Below are positions 1 to 6,835 of a DNA stretch of 9,004 nt, in pieces. Source of the stretch: Bacillota bacterium (lineage in GTDB: Bacteria > Bacillota > Clostridia > Oscillospirales > Ruminococcaceae); the NCBI GenBank assembly GCA_023457175.1, contig JAEWMM010000173.1, positions 1 to 9,004 on the forward strand, written 5' to 3'. Under the pieces are notes generated by a model. The model ran no database searches, had not been told where the DNA came from, and saw only the letters and a list, made by a program, of their open reading frames with translations. Within the stretch, counting starts at the first letter, position 1. Every line of letters begins with the position of its first letter. The position numbers and the translations under genes are program-made.

Positions 1-1
1 A

Positions 2-36
2 TTGTTTTCGCTTTTATTAATATATTATAGTATAAT
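2..36 (+). promoter_or_regulatory. Candidate promoter of the diguanylate cyclase gene
   Basis: The first 60 bases are strongly AT-rich and contain a perfect -10 hexamer TATAAT at 31-36. No good -35 box sits at the right distance from it. An alternative pair is TTGTTT at 2-7 with TATAGT at 26-31, an 18-nt spacer. Either would start transcription around 40-45 and leave a leader of about 55 nt. The leader carries a small hairpin (CGCT-tgc-AGCG, 74-84) just before the ribosome binding site AGGGGGA at 87-93. The -10 box is clear, but the exact promoter is uncertain because the window begins here. Confidence 0.45.
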
Positions 37-98
37 GATAAATAGTTCAACATTATTTTACAGAATACTATTCCGCTTGCAGCGACAGGGGGAATTAT

Positions 99-1208
99 AT
101 GCGACTGCTTCAATACTATGGGCATTCCAATGCGGACTATATTGTTTGTAAAAAAGCAATATTGACCACCAACCGGGAAACGATTGGATACATCCTTAAA
201 ATGGCGCTTATTATGATGTCATTTTTGGTGGTCGCTTCGTTTGTATTGCCGTTTCTCGAAATATACCGCAAGATCTATTTTGCAACCGCATTGTCGCTTG
301 TTGCGCTGGCTCTGGCGTTTGAACGTCTGCTTTTTTTAAAAAGAAACAGCATGCTTGGCGCCTATCTGCTGATGACGATACTGTATGGCTTCGGCATTGC
401 GCTGGCCATTCCCAATCAGAACCAGACCTCGTCGGTTTTTAATTTGCTGCTTGTCATCCTGCCCATTTTCTTTATAGATAATTTCCTGCGCATGGCGCTT
501 TATACGATGCTGGCCGGCTGCATATTTTGCGCTGTATCGTACCAGACCAAACTGCCGCTGGTGGCGTCGCACGATATTTTTAACTGCCTGTGCTATTACG
601 CCATCTCGCTTATGTCACATTTTTATGTCAACTATCGGGTTGTCGGCGGCATGATCAGCGACCGCAAGCGTGACGACGCGCTGATTTCGTACCAGAAGGC
701 GCAGTACGAGCTGCGTGTGCAGGTGCAGAAAGATCCGCTGACCGGGCTGTATAACCGGGGCGCCTTTATTGAGCTGGCCGTTTTACAGCTCAAAAAGTGC
801 TGGGAGCAGGAGCGTTATCCGGCGCTGGGCATATTGGATCTCGACCATTTTAAATCGATTAACGACACCTATGGCCACCAGTCGGGCGACGAGGCGCTTG
901 TCGGCGTCGCGACCATTTTGAAAAAAACGCTGCGTGGCAGCGACATTGTCGGGCGATTGGGCGGCGATGAATATATATTTCTGCTGACCGATATTGAAAG
1001 TGACGAAGCGCTCCCGGCAATATTGGACCGCCTGCTCGAAGGCGTAGGGCAGCTGGGTAACGACAGGGGCATGCCGCTGCACGCTTCGGTAGGCCTGATT
1101 CTCTCGCTCGACACGCAGGATACCTTTGACAGCTTATACCACAGGGCGGATATTGCCCTTTATAACGCCAAAAACACAGGCCGGAACCGGTATGTGATTT
1201 ATCGCTAG
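99..1208 (+). CDS. Membrane-anchored diguanylate cyclase (GGDEF domain)
   Basis: This 369-residue protein should make the second messenger cyclic di-GMP from two GTP. The N-terminal half is hydrophobic, with about six predicted membrane segments (roughly residues 31-52, 59-78, 85-104, 112-127, 130-148 and 160-178) and no recognised sensor domain. A short charged, helical linker (about 186-211) leads into the GGDEF domain (about 212-369). The domain starts with DPLTGLYNR (212-220), has the metal-binding stretch DLDHFK (247-252) and the active-site loop GGDEY (288-292), where Tyr replaces the usual Phe. An inhibitory site of RxxD form (R279, D282) lies exactly five residues before GGDEY, so product inhibition is expected. 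No EAL or HD-GYP domain follows. The ATG at 99 is preceded by AGGGGGA at 87-93. It is transcribed alone, converging on eno. The signal sensed by the membrane part is unknown. Confidence 0.93.
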   Translation: MRLLQYYGHSNADYIVCKKAILTTNRETIGYILKMALIMMSFLVVASFVLPFLEIYRKIYFATALSLVALALAFERLLFLKRNSMLGAYLLMTILYGFGIALAIPNQNQTSSVFNLLLVILPIFFIDNFLRMALYTMLAGCIFCAVSYQTKLPLVASHDIFNCLCYYAISLMSHFYVNYRVVGGMISDRKRDDALISYQKAQYELRVQVQKDPLTGLYNRGAFIELAVLQLKKCWEQERYPALGILDLDHFKSINDTYGHQSGDEALVGVATILKKTLRGSDIVGRLGGDEYIFLLTDIESDEALPAILDRLLEGVGQLGNDRGMPLHASVGLILSLDTQDTFDSLYHRADIALYNAKNTGRNRYVIYR

Positions 1209-1244
1209 ACTACCTTTGTCCAAGGCGCAACCGGCGCTGGCGGG

Positions 1245-1262
1245 CGTCCTAAGGGGCGTTTT
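1245..1262 (+). terminator. Weak candidate intrinsic terminator after the cyclase gene
   Basis: A 5-bp stem with one G-U pair (CGTCC at 1245-1249 with GGGCG at 1254-1258, loop taag) is followed by TTTT at 1259-1262, 37 nt past the cyclase stop codon. The stem is short, so this is only a candidate. A second weak candidate is CGCTT/AAGCG (1353-1357 and 1366-1370) followed by TTTTATTATA. The strong hairpin at 1609-1657 could also stop rightward transcription. Confidence 0.25.
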
Positions 1263-1335
1263 CTATCCGGCGGGACAAGCTCTGGGGCAGCCCTGAGCGG
1301 TTCTTTCAAAAAAGTCCACGGCTGCTTGGCATTAG

Positions 1336-1527
1336 AAGCGGACGCAAAGGCCCGCTTATTCAAAAAAGCGTTTTATTATACAGCAGCGCGTTGCTTTTGC
1401 AGACAACCGCTTTACCTCCGTGACGACTCGGTTGCAGGCGTCTGTTAAAGAAGCAGCCGCGCAGGCAAAAATCGGCTTTGACACCGTGCAGCCGACGATC
1501 AACCGACCCCCGGATGCAATCCGGTGA
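1336..1527 (+). other. Coding-like open stretch without a start, possible gene remnant
   Basis: In the 398-base region between the cyclase gene and the eno terminator (1209-1606) there is no convincing intact gene. One frame stays open from a stop at 1333-1335 to TGA at 1525-1527 and reads like protein, with an amphipathic Ala/Gln/Lys-rich part near its end, but it has no ATG and no ribosome binding site. Another frame reads plausibly from about 1279 to TAA at 1446-1448. Both pass through an A6 run (1362-1367) where a frame change could have occurred. The decamer TTCAAAAAAG occurs at 1305-1314 and again at 1359-1368, 54 bases apart. A perfect small hairpin CCGGAT-gca-ATCCGG lies at 1510-1524. 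This could be a decayed gene, an interspersed repeat or plain spacer. I do not recognise a family. Confidence 0.2.
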
Positions 1528-1606
1528 GCCGCATGGTGCGTTGAGGAAAAAGCCACGCTGAACTTTATTTAGTATAACCCTTTTGATATAACTTTTAATC
1601 CTTCTG

Positions 1607-1657
1607 AAAAAACCGCGCCCTGCCCGGACTCTAACAATCCGGACAGGGCGCGGTTTT
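1607..1657 (-). terminator. Strong intrinsic terminator of eno
   Basis: A 20-bp inverted repeat (1609-1628 and 1638-1657) with a 9-nt loop forms a very GC-rich stem. Read on the minus strand the single non-identity becomes a G-U pair, so the RNA stem is unbroken, and it is followed by six Us (A run at 1607-1612). It begins 31 nt past the eno stop codon. Read on the plus strand, the same position is a C-A mismatch and the tail is only UUUUAA, so it serves eno best but could also act weakly against rightward transcription from the cyclase gene. Confidence 0.92.
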
Positions 1658-1688
1658 AACCATGCGCGATGATTATTCTTTTTCTTGA

Positions 1689-2960
1689 CTAACGCTGACT
1701 GCCGTAAACAGCGTTTTTGCCGAGCAGGCACTCAATTTCGAGCAGGCGGTTATATTTTGCCACCCGCTCACTGCGGCAGGGCGCGCCGGTTTTGATCTGC
1801 CCGGCGTTCACCGCCACCGCCAGATCGGCGATGAAGGCATCCTCCGTCTCACCGGAGCGGTGCGAAATCACAGTGGCATAGCCGCAGGACTGCGCCAGCG
1901 AAATGGTGTGCAGCGTCTCAGAGAGCGTACCAATCTGGTTAGGTTTGACCAGAATCGCATTTGCAACGCCGTTCTTAATCCCCCGCTCCAGCCGCGTGGG
2001 GTTGGTGACAAACAGGTCGTCGCCGACCAGCTGTACCCTGCCGCCCAGCTGCTTTGTCAGCTGCTGCCAGCCCTCCCAATCCTCTTCGCCAAGGCAGTCC
2101 TCCAGCGACAGAATCGGGTAGCTGTCGCAGAGCTTCTCCCAGTAGTCGCAAAGCTGCTCGGTCGTGTAGGGCGTGCCGCGCTTTAGCGCAACGTAGCCGC
2201 TCTCAGCCGTCCACTCGCTGGCCGCGGCATCGATTGCGAGCTTGACCTGATCGGTATTGAGGCCCGCCTTTTCAATTGCGGCGACAATAAACTCCAGCGC
2301 CTGCTCGTCACCCGCAAGGTTCGGCGCAAAGCCGCCCTCGTCGCCCACACCGGCGCCTAAGCCTTTGCTTTTAAGCAGCGATCCCAGCGCGTGGTGGATC
2401 TCGCTGCCCCATTGCAGCGCCTCAGCAAAGCTCCCCGCGCCCACCGGCATGATCATAAACTCCTGAATAGCCATATTGTTGTCGGCGTGACGGCCGCCGT
2501 TTAGAATGTTCATCATCGGTACCGGCAAAATGCGCGCGAACTTGCCGCCCAGAAACTCAAACAGCTCGACCTGATGCTGAGCCGCCGCCACGCGGGCGCA
2601 GGCCATTGAGACGCCCAGCATCGCATTGGCCCCCAGACGAGATTTGTTTTCGGTCTTGTCCAGCCGCATCATCACACTGTCAATTTCAGTAATATTACCG
2701 GCCCAAAGACCGCAGATGGCCGGGGCAATCTCCCGCTCGACCCCCGCGACGGCCTTGAGCACCCCCTTGCCACCATAGCGTGCGCCGCCGTCCCGCAGCT
2801 CGTGCGCCTCAAAGCTGCCGGTTGAAGCGCCGGACGGCACACAGGCCTCCCCCGATGCGCCCGCCTCCAATGTTACCCGTACCTTAACGGTGGGGTTGCC
2901 CCTCGAATCCAATATCTCCATGCCGCGCACCGAACTGATTTTTTCACTAAACGGTTTCAT
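1689..2960 (-). CDS. eno: Enolase (phosphopyruvate hydratase)
   Basis: Cytoplasmic glycolytic enzyme that interconverts 2-phosphoglycerate and phosphoenolpyruvate with Mg2+. The 423 residues match the family length (about 430) over the full span, from the N-terminal [11 protein letters not shown] (15-25) to the C-terminal TGAPCRSER (391-399). Catalytic residues are visible: H158 in GGRHADNN, E167 in QEFMI, E208 in [10 protein letters not shown]339 in [10 protein letters not shown]367 in SHRSGET and K390. Metal ligands D244, E287 and D314 are present. The loop after E287-D288 reads CLGEEDW, where many bacterial enolases have GLDE or GMDE, a mild departure next to the metal site. The ATG at 2960 has a good GGAGG at 2970-2974, nine bases away. 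It is a single-gene transcript with its own promoter at 3090-3119 and terminator at 1607-1657. Its product PEP feeds DAHP synthase and AroA of the neighbouring pathway. Confidence 0.97.
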   Translation of the reverse strand: MKPFSEKISSVRGMEILDSRGNPTVKVRVTLEAGASGEACVPSGASTGSFEAHELRDGGARYGGKGVLKAVAGVEREIAPAICGLWAGNITEIDSVMMRLDKTENKSRLGANAMLGVSMACARVAAAQHQVELFEFLGGKFARILPVPMMNILNGGRHADNNMAIQEFMIMPVGAGSFAEALQWGSEIHHALGSLLKSKGLGAGVGDEGGFAPNLAGDEQALEFIVAAIEKAGLNTDQVKLAIDAAASEWTAESGYVALKRGTPYTTEQLCDYWEKLCDSYPILSLEDCLGEEDWEGWQQLTKQLGGRVQLVGDDLFVTNPTRLERGIKNGVANAILVKPNQIGTLSETLHTISLAQSCGYATVISHRSGETEDAFIADLAVAVNAGQIKTGAPCRSERVAKYNRLLEIECLLGKNAVYGSQR

Positions 2961-2991
2961 AAAATTCTGCCTCCCTTATACTTGTATATTG

Positions 2992-3075
2992 GCCCGCTCA
3001 ACCGGGCGTTAGACGGCGTATGCCAAAAATGCGCCTGCCCTGAAACGGACCGACGCATTTGGCATGGGCGCATGC
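2992..3075 (-). promoter_or_regulatory. Structured 5' leader of eno
   Basis: The predicted eno mRNA has a leader of about 123 nt that is rich in inverted repeats. In transcript order they are GCATG-cgcc-CATGC (3075-3062); then TGCCAAATGCG (3064-3054) pairing with CGCATTTTTGGCA (3033-3021), 11 bp with a 2-nt bulge and a 20-nt loop; then GCCCG-gttgag-CGGGC (3007-2992), which ends 17 nt before the GGAGG. The first two share three bases (3062-3064) and so compete at their edge. I cannot match this to a known riboswitch. It may affect mRNA stability or translation of eno, or the dyads may be DNA operators. Confidence 0.4.
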
Positions 3076-3089
3076 AATAGGCTGTTTTA

Positions 3090-3119
3090 AGTATAGATTC
3101 GCCCGACGGCATCCGTCAA
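3090..3119 (-). promoter_or_regulatory. Sigma-A-type promoter of eno
   Basis: On the minus strand the sequence has TTGACG (3119-3114, five of six consensus bases) and TATACT (3095-3090, five of six) with an 18-nt spacer. Transcription would start near 3083. A small perfect dyad GACGG-cat-CCGTC (3105-3117) overlaps the -35 box and spacer and could be an operator half of some kind. This promoter lies about 210 bp past the end of the aro operon, which argues that eno is transcribed on its own. Confidence 0.75.
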
Positions 3120-3329
3120 GACCCCAACCGGCAAAAAATTGGGCATAGTCTTTCCGGCATGGAAATAATGGCGATTCCATCTATTTTGCCATACGCCTGG
3201 TTTTTCCGGCGACGACCCTTTCAGCGGCTGGATTGCAGGTCCCCGGCTCAATGCCTTTTTGTCACAGATGCTGCAAATAAGCTTAGGCGTGCTGCGCAGA
3301 TAAGCTCCCGAACACCGGCATTCAGACCG
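3120..3329 (-). other. Spacer between the aro operon and the eno promoter
   Basis: I see no gene in these 210 bases. No clear intrinsic terminator for the aro operon is visible. The best candidate is a 6-bp stem AGCTTA/TAAGCT (3306-3301 with 3285-3280, 15-nt loop) followed only by TATTTG. A perfect 6-bp hairpin ATGGAA/TTCCAT (3159-3164, 3175-3180) has no U tail. A T6 run on the minus strand (3134-3139) has no stable stem before it. Operon transcripts may read through into eno or end by a Rho-dependent or processing route. Confidence 0.5.
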
Positions 3330-4592
3330 TTAATAGCTGAGCGCCCCATAAAAGCTGTCTAAGATGCTCTGCATGGCCTGTTCGATGCCCCTGTCGTTCT
3401 CCACCACGAAATCGCTGCTCTTCTTATAGATCGGCGTGCGCTGCTCCTTCATTTGGCGCAGCGCGTCAAGGCTTTTAGAAAGCGGTCTCCCATCGGTTGA
3501 GAGCAGCTCCAGCGGCCGCTCAAGGCAGACGACCAGGCCGTTCTGCCGCATGGCCTCGACGTTCTTTTCGCGCAGCACCGCGCCACCGCCGGTCGAGATG
3601 ACCAGCCCGGTGCGCCTGCCAACCTCGCCTACCGTCTCAGCCTCGATTGCGCGAAAATGCGCTTCGCCATGTTTAGCAAAGATATCGGGGATGCTCATGC
3701 CCGCTTTCTGCACAATGATATCGTCCATCTCAACAACCTCGCGTCCCATGCGCCCGGCGCAGGCGGCGGCCAGCGTCGTTTTACCCGAACCGGGCATGCC
3801 TACCAGCACCAGGTTGGTCAGCTCCTTGCGCATTTTCTGCTCGATAATGCCGATTTGCTCGTCTGAGATTGGCATTTTGCCAAAACGTTCGGCGGCATAT
3901 TTGGCCTGTGCCACCAGCATCGAAAGTCCGCCCCCGCAAGGGATGCCCAGCCGCTTGGCCTCAAGCAGCAGCGCGGTGCAAAGCGGGTTGTAGACGACGT
4001 CGATCAGACCGCCAAGGCGGTCAAACCGCGTCAGGTCAAGCAGGCTCTCGCCGTTATTCGGATACATGCCCACCGGTGTGGTGTTGACGATAATGTCGGC
4101 GTCGGCGTGCTCGTAAACGTTCTGATAGTTGACTGCGCCGGTGCGTGAAACGACGACAATCTCCCGCGCGCCCTCGTGCCGCATGGCGGCGCGTGCGGTC
4201 AGGCTGGTGCCCCCGCTGCCCAAAACCAACACCTTTTTATCTTTAAACCGGATATCCGCCTTGCGGGCCAGATATAAAAAGCCCGCGTAATCGGTGTTGT
4301 CGCCCAGCAGTCGGCCATCGGGCTGCATCATCAGCGTATTGACGCTGCCAATCTCCCGCGCCGCGTCGGTAAGCAGGTCGCAGTGCGGGATAACTGTCCG
4401 CTTATAAGGAATCGTGACGTTGAGCCCGGCAAAGTTGCGCGCGGACAAAAACGCCTCAATCTCATCGCGCGGAATACTCATCAGCTCATAATCGTAGCCG
4501 CAAAGCGCGTGATGGATTTGTTTTGAGTAGCTGTGCCCGAGCTTTTCGCCAATGAGGCCGTAGCGTTTTGTATTTTCTATCATCATAACCAT
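3330..4592 (-). CDS. aroE-aroK: Fused shikimate dehydrogenase / shikimate kinase
   Basis: One 420-residue chain carries two consecutive steps: NADPH-dependent reduction of 3-dehydroshikimate to shikimate, then ATP-dependent 3-phosphorylation. The AroE part (about 8-255) has the shikimate-binding SYS (21-23), catalytic K64 in NVTIPYK, D101 in DNTD, a cofactor loop GSGGTS (125-130), NTTPVGM (170-176) and YNP (201-203). The AroK part (about 258-420) has Walker A GMPGSGKT (265-272), D290, R314 in FRAIE, GGG (335-337), the lid Arg in GRPL (R369) and R385 before PIY. The position usually Asp two residues before D290 is E288. Both halves are close to single-enzyme length with almost no linker, so both are probably active. 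The gene starts just after pheA. ATGs also lie at 4586 and 4583, and AGGATGG at 4594-4600 is better spaced for 4586, so the true start may be two or three codons inside. Confidence 0.95.
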   Translation of the reverse strand: MVMMIENTKRYGLIGEKLGHSYSKQIHHALCGYDYELMSIPRDEIEAFLSARNFAGLNVTIPYKRTVIPHCDLLTDAAREIGSVNTLMMQPDGRLLGDNTDYAGFLYLARKADIRFKDKKVLVLGSGGTSLTARAAMRHEGAREIVVVSRTGAVNYQNVYEHADADIIVNTTPVGMYPNNGESLLDLTRFDRLGGLIDVVYNPLCTALLLEAKRLGIPCGGGLSMLVAQAKYAAERFGKMPISDEQIGIIEQKMRKELTNLVLVGMPGSGKTTLAAACAGRMGREVVEMDDIIVQKAGMSIPDIFAKHGEAHFRAIEAETVGEVGRRTGLVISTGGGAVLREKNVEAMRQNGLVVCLERPLELLSTDGRPLSKSLDALRQMKEQRTPIYKKSSDFVVENDRGIEQAMQSILDSFYGALSY

Positions 4593-4593
4593 C

Positions 4594-4600
4594 CCATCCT
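4594..4600 (-). promoter_or_regulatory. Ribosome binding site that bears on the aroE-aroK start
   Basis: AGGATGG overlaps the pheA stop codon (4599-4601). It is one base from the outermost ATG (4592), too close to serve it, but seven bases from the in-frame ATG at 4586 and ten from that at 4583. This favours the inner starts, and the overlap with the pheA stop suggests translational coupling. Confidence 0.5.
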
Positions 4601-5744
4601 ATGCGTCGATATAGTTGCCCAGAAATACGAAGGTACCGGGGTTGTTTTGCAGCTCGCACAGCAGCTTTAGCACCGGCTCGGCGCAGGCCGAAGCTTCCAG
4701 ATCAAAATAGAACATGAACTCAAAATCCTTGCCGGGAATTGGCCGGCTCTCAAGCTTCGTCAGGTTGATGCCCAGCATAGAAAAGCGCGACAGCATGCCG
4801 GAAAGAGAGCCGGGGCTGTGCGGCAGCGTCATCATCAGAGAGATTTTTGACGCGCCCGGATAAATTTCAAGCCCGCGCGAGATGCAGATGAAACGCGTAA
4901 AGTTGTTGTCGTTGTCCTGAATGCCCTCTGAAAGGATCTGCAACCCATAAAGCTCGGCGCACTGCCGCGAGGAGATGGCCGCAACGTCGTCGCGATCCGA
5001 TTCGGCGACCATTTTGGCTGCCATCGCCGTATTGGCACAGACCGTAACCTTGATTTTGGGGTGGGCTTTCAAAAATTCGCCGCACTGACCGATCGCCTGC
5101 TCGTGCGAGAAAACCTCGCGGATGCCTTCAATTGACGCGCCCTTTTTACCGAGCAGCGTGTGGACAATGCGCAGACGGGTGCCGCGCACAATACTGAATT
5201 TATGGCGCTTCATCAGGTCGTAAACCGCACCCACCGAGCCAAACGAGCTGTTCTCAATCGGCAGCACGCCGTAGCGGCACAGTCCCTGCTCCACGGCCTG
5301 AAATACGCCCTCAAAGCTCTGGACATACACGATCTCGGCGTGGGGGAACAGCTTGTCGCAGGCCTGCTGCGAATAAGCGCCCTCAACGCCCTGACAGGCT
5401 ACCACCGCCCGTCTGGGGAAAAGCGTCGGCGTGTTTTTCAGCGCCTCCTCAATGCGGCCGGTCAGCGCGTTTTCATTCGCCATCAACCCGCTTTGATAGG
5501 AACGGCTCAATTCAAACAGCGTGCGGAACAGCACCTGGGTATAATCCTCAAACGGCTCGCCCGCTTCGAGCGCCATCCGGTTTAAAATGGCGCGCTCGCG
5601 CTCTTTATCGAGCACCGGCAGGCCGTTTTCAAGCTTATATTTTGCAATATCCATCGAGACGTTCATCCGCTCAACAAAGAGCTGCACCATACGGTGGTTG
5701 ATGTCGTCTATTCTCGCTCTCAGCGCGTTTAAATCTAAATCCAT
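4599..5744 (-). CDS. pheA: Bifunctional chorismate mutase / prephenate dehydratase (P-protein)
   Basis: Converts chorismate to prephenate and then to phenylpyruvate, the committed route to phenylalanine. The 381 residues hold three domains. An AroQ-type chorismate mutase (about 1-90) has residues matching the E. coli active site: R9, R26, K37, E50 and Q84. A prephenate dehydratase (about 112-290) has GVEGAYS (119-125), LPIENS (161-166), FSHEQA (212-217) and the essential TRF (283-285). A C-terminal ACT domain (about 300-377) has GSLSGML (312-318) and ESRP (332-335), the motifs that bind phenylalanine, so feedback inhibition is expected. Length is near the E. coli P-protein (386). The ATG at 5744 lies inside the aroC end (10-nt overlap), with GGGG at 5753-5756, eight bases away. 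It sits between aroC and aroE-aroK in one operon. No tyrosine-branch gene is in the window. Confidence 0.96.
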   Translation of the reverse strand: MDLDLNALRARIDDINHRMVQLFVERMNVSMDIAKYKLENGLPVLDKERERAILNRMALEAGEPFEDYTQVLFRTLFELSRSYQSGLMANENALTGRIEEALKNTPTLFPRRAVVACQGVEGAYSQQACDKLFPHAEIVYVQSFEGVFQAVEQGLCRYGVLPIENSSFGSVGAVYDLMKRHKFSIVRGTRLRIVHTLLGKKGASIEGIREVFSHEQAIGQCGEFLKAHPKIKVTVCANTAMAAKMVAESDRDDVAAISSRQCAELYGLQILSEGIQDNDNNFTRFICISRGLEIYPGASKISLMMTLPHSPGSLSGMLSRFSMLGINLTKLESRPIPGKDFEFMFYFDLEASACAEPVLKLLCELQNNPGTFVFLGNYIDA

Positions 5745-6835
5745 TGGTTTTTCCCCTTTTCTTCAATCAACAGGTCGAGCAGCACCAGCGCCACCGCCGC
5801 CTCCACACAGGGAACGGCCCGCAGCACCACGCAGGGGTCGTGTCTGCCTGTAATGGCAAGCCCGGCGTTTTCCTTCGTCGAAAGGCTGACGGTCTGCTGT
5901 GTCTTTGCAATAGAGGGCGTCGGCTTGAACGCCGCCCTCAGCGTAATCGGCATTCCGGTAGAAATACCGCCTAAAATGCCGCCATGGTTGTTGGTTTGGG
6001 TCACAATCTGATCATCCTTCATGATAAACGGGTCGTTATGGGCGCTACCGCGCATACCCGCGGCTGCAAACCCTGCGCCAAATTCGACGCCCTTGACGGC
6101 CGGAATGCCGAAAATGGCGGCTGCCAGTCGGTTTTCAAGCCCCTCGTATAACGGCTCTCCAAGCCCTGCGGGCACCCCGACGGCGGCGCATTCGATAATG
6201 CCGCCCACCGAGTCGCCCTCATCCCGCGCCGCGTCGATCTGCGCCTGCATGCGAAGCCCCGCCTCGTCAGAAAGAACTGGAAACGCCTTTTGCGACAGCA
6301 TGGTTAGCTGCTGCGCCGAAACGGCGACGGGGTCAAACGGCGTGTCGGCCTCACCGGCGATGGCCGCAATGTGCGCGCCCACCGTGACACCCCTCTGCGC
6401 CAGAAGCTGCATCGCCACCGCGCCCGCAAAGCAGAGCGGAGCTGTCAGCCTGCCTGAGAACTGCCCGCCGCCCCTAATGTCATTCGCGCCGCCGTATTTC
6501 ACGGCTGCGGCATAGTCGGCGTGCATCGGGCGCGGCAGATCGCGCAGCTTGTCGTAGTCCTTAGAGCGGGCGTCGCCGTTTTGTATCACGGCGCACAGCG
6601 GCGCGCCGCAGGTAACGCCGTCAACCAATCCGGAAAGTATCTGGGGGATATCCGCCTCGCTGCGGGCGGTGGAAAAGCGGTGCGCGCCGGGGGCTCGGCG
6701 CCCCATAAATCGGTGGATGGCCTCAATATCGAGCCTGACCCCCGCGGGCAGACCGTCGAGTACCACGCCGATCGCCTCGCTGTGCGACTGACCGAATATC
6801 GTGACCTTTAAAAGCTTTCCGAAGCTAGATGACAT
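5735..6835 (-). CDS. aroC: Chorismate synthase
   Basis: Eliminates phosphate from EPSP to give chorismate, using reduced FMN as cofactor. From the ATG at 6835 the protein has 366 residues, normal for the family. It begins SSSFGKLLKVTIFGQSHSEA, with the catalytic His (H18), and has RPMHADY (102-108), GGGQFSGR (122-129), DSVGG (208-212), GSAHND (263-268), NNHGGILGGIS (282-292) and GRHDPC (330-335). The wording GQSHSEAIG, RPMHAD and GGGQFSGRLTAP differs from the E. coli forms GESHG, RPGHAD and GGGRxSGRET, but I recall similar wording from Clostridia. The frame is open up to an ATG at 6892, but that start would add 19 residues unlike the family, read from within aroA. The start at 6835 has an excellent ribosome binding site and overlaps the aroA end by 11 nt. 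Confidence 0.96.
   Translation of the reverse strand: MSSSFGKLLKVTIFGQSHSEAIGVVLDGLPAGVRLDIEAIHRFMGRRAPGAHRFSTARSEADIPQILSGLVDGVTCGAPLCAVIQNGDARSKDYDKLRDLPRPMHADYAAAVKYGGANDIRGGGQFSGRLTAPLCFAGAVAMQLLAQRGVTVGAHIAAIAGEADTPFDPVAVSAQQLTMLSQKAFPVLSDEAGLRMQAQIDAARDEGDSVGGIIECAAVGVPAGLGEPLYEGLENRLAAAIFGIPAVKGVEFGAGFAAAGMRGSAHNDPFIMKDDQIVTQTNNHGGILGGISTGMPITLRAAFKPTPSIAKTQQTVSLSTKENAGLAITGRHDPCVVLRAVPCVEAAVALVLLDLLIEEKGKNQWI

Noticed and set aside
1360..1731. Minus-strand open frame of 123 codons running from the end of eno into the spacer
   Set aside because: It starts inside eno, crosses the strong terminator at 1607-1657, and gives an Arg/Cys-rich product unlike a real protein.
2976..3000. Possible eno promoter close to the ATG, TTGAGC and TATAAG
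   Set aside because: The spacer is only 15 nt and the start would fall on the ribosome binding site; the TTGACG/TATACT pair at 3090-3119 is much better.
3041..3055. Possible catabolite-responsive element (cre) in the eno leader, from TGAAACGG
   Set aside because: Only the first half resembles the cre consensus; the central CG is misplaced and the CA at the far end is missing.
2998..3180. Possible leader peptide of 60 codons upstream of eno on the minus strand
   Set aside because: It overlaps the promoter boxes and so would not be on the transcript in full; no ribosome binding site or run of regulatory codons is visible.
3436..3993. Plus-strand open frame of 185 codons opposite aroE-aroK
   Set aside because: It is antisense to a well-supported gene, with a Ser/Pro/Arg-rich composition typical of shadow frames.
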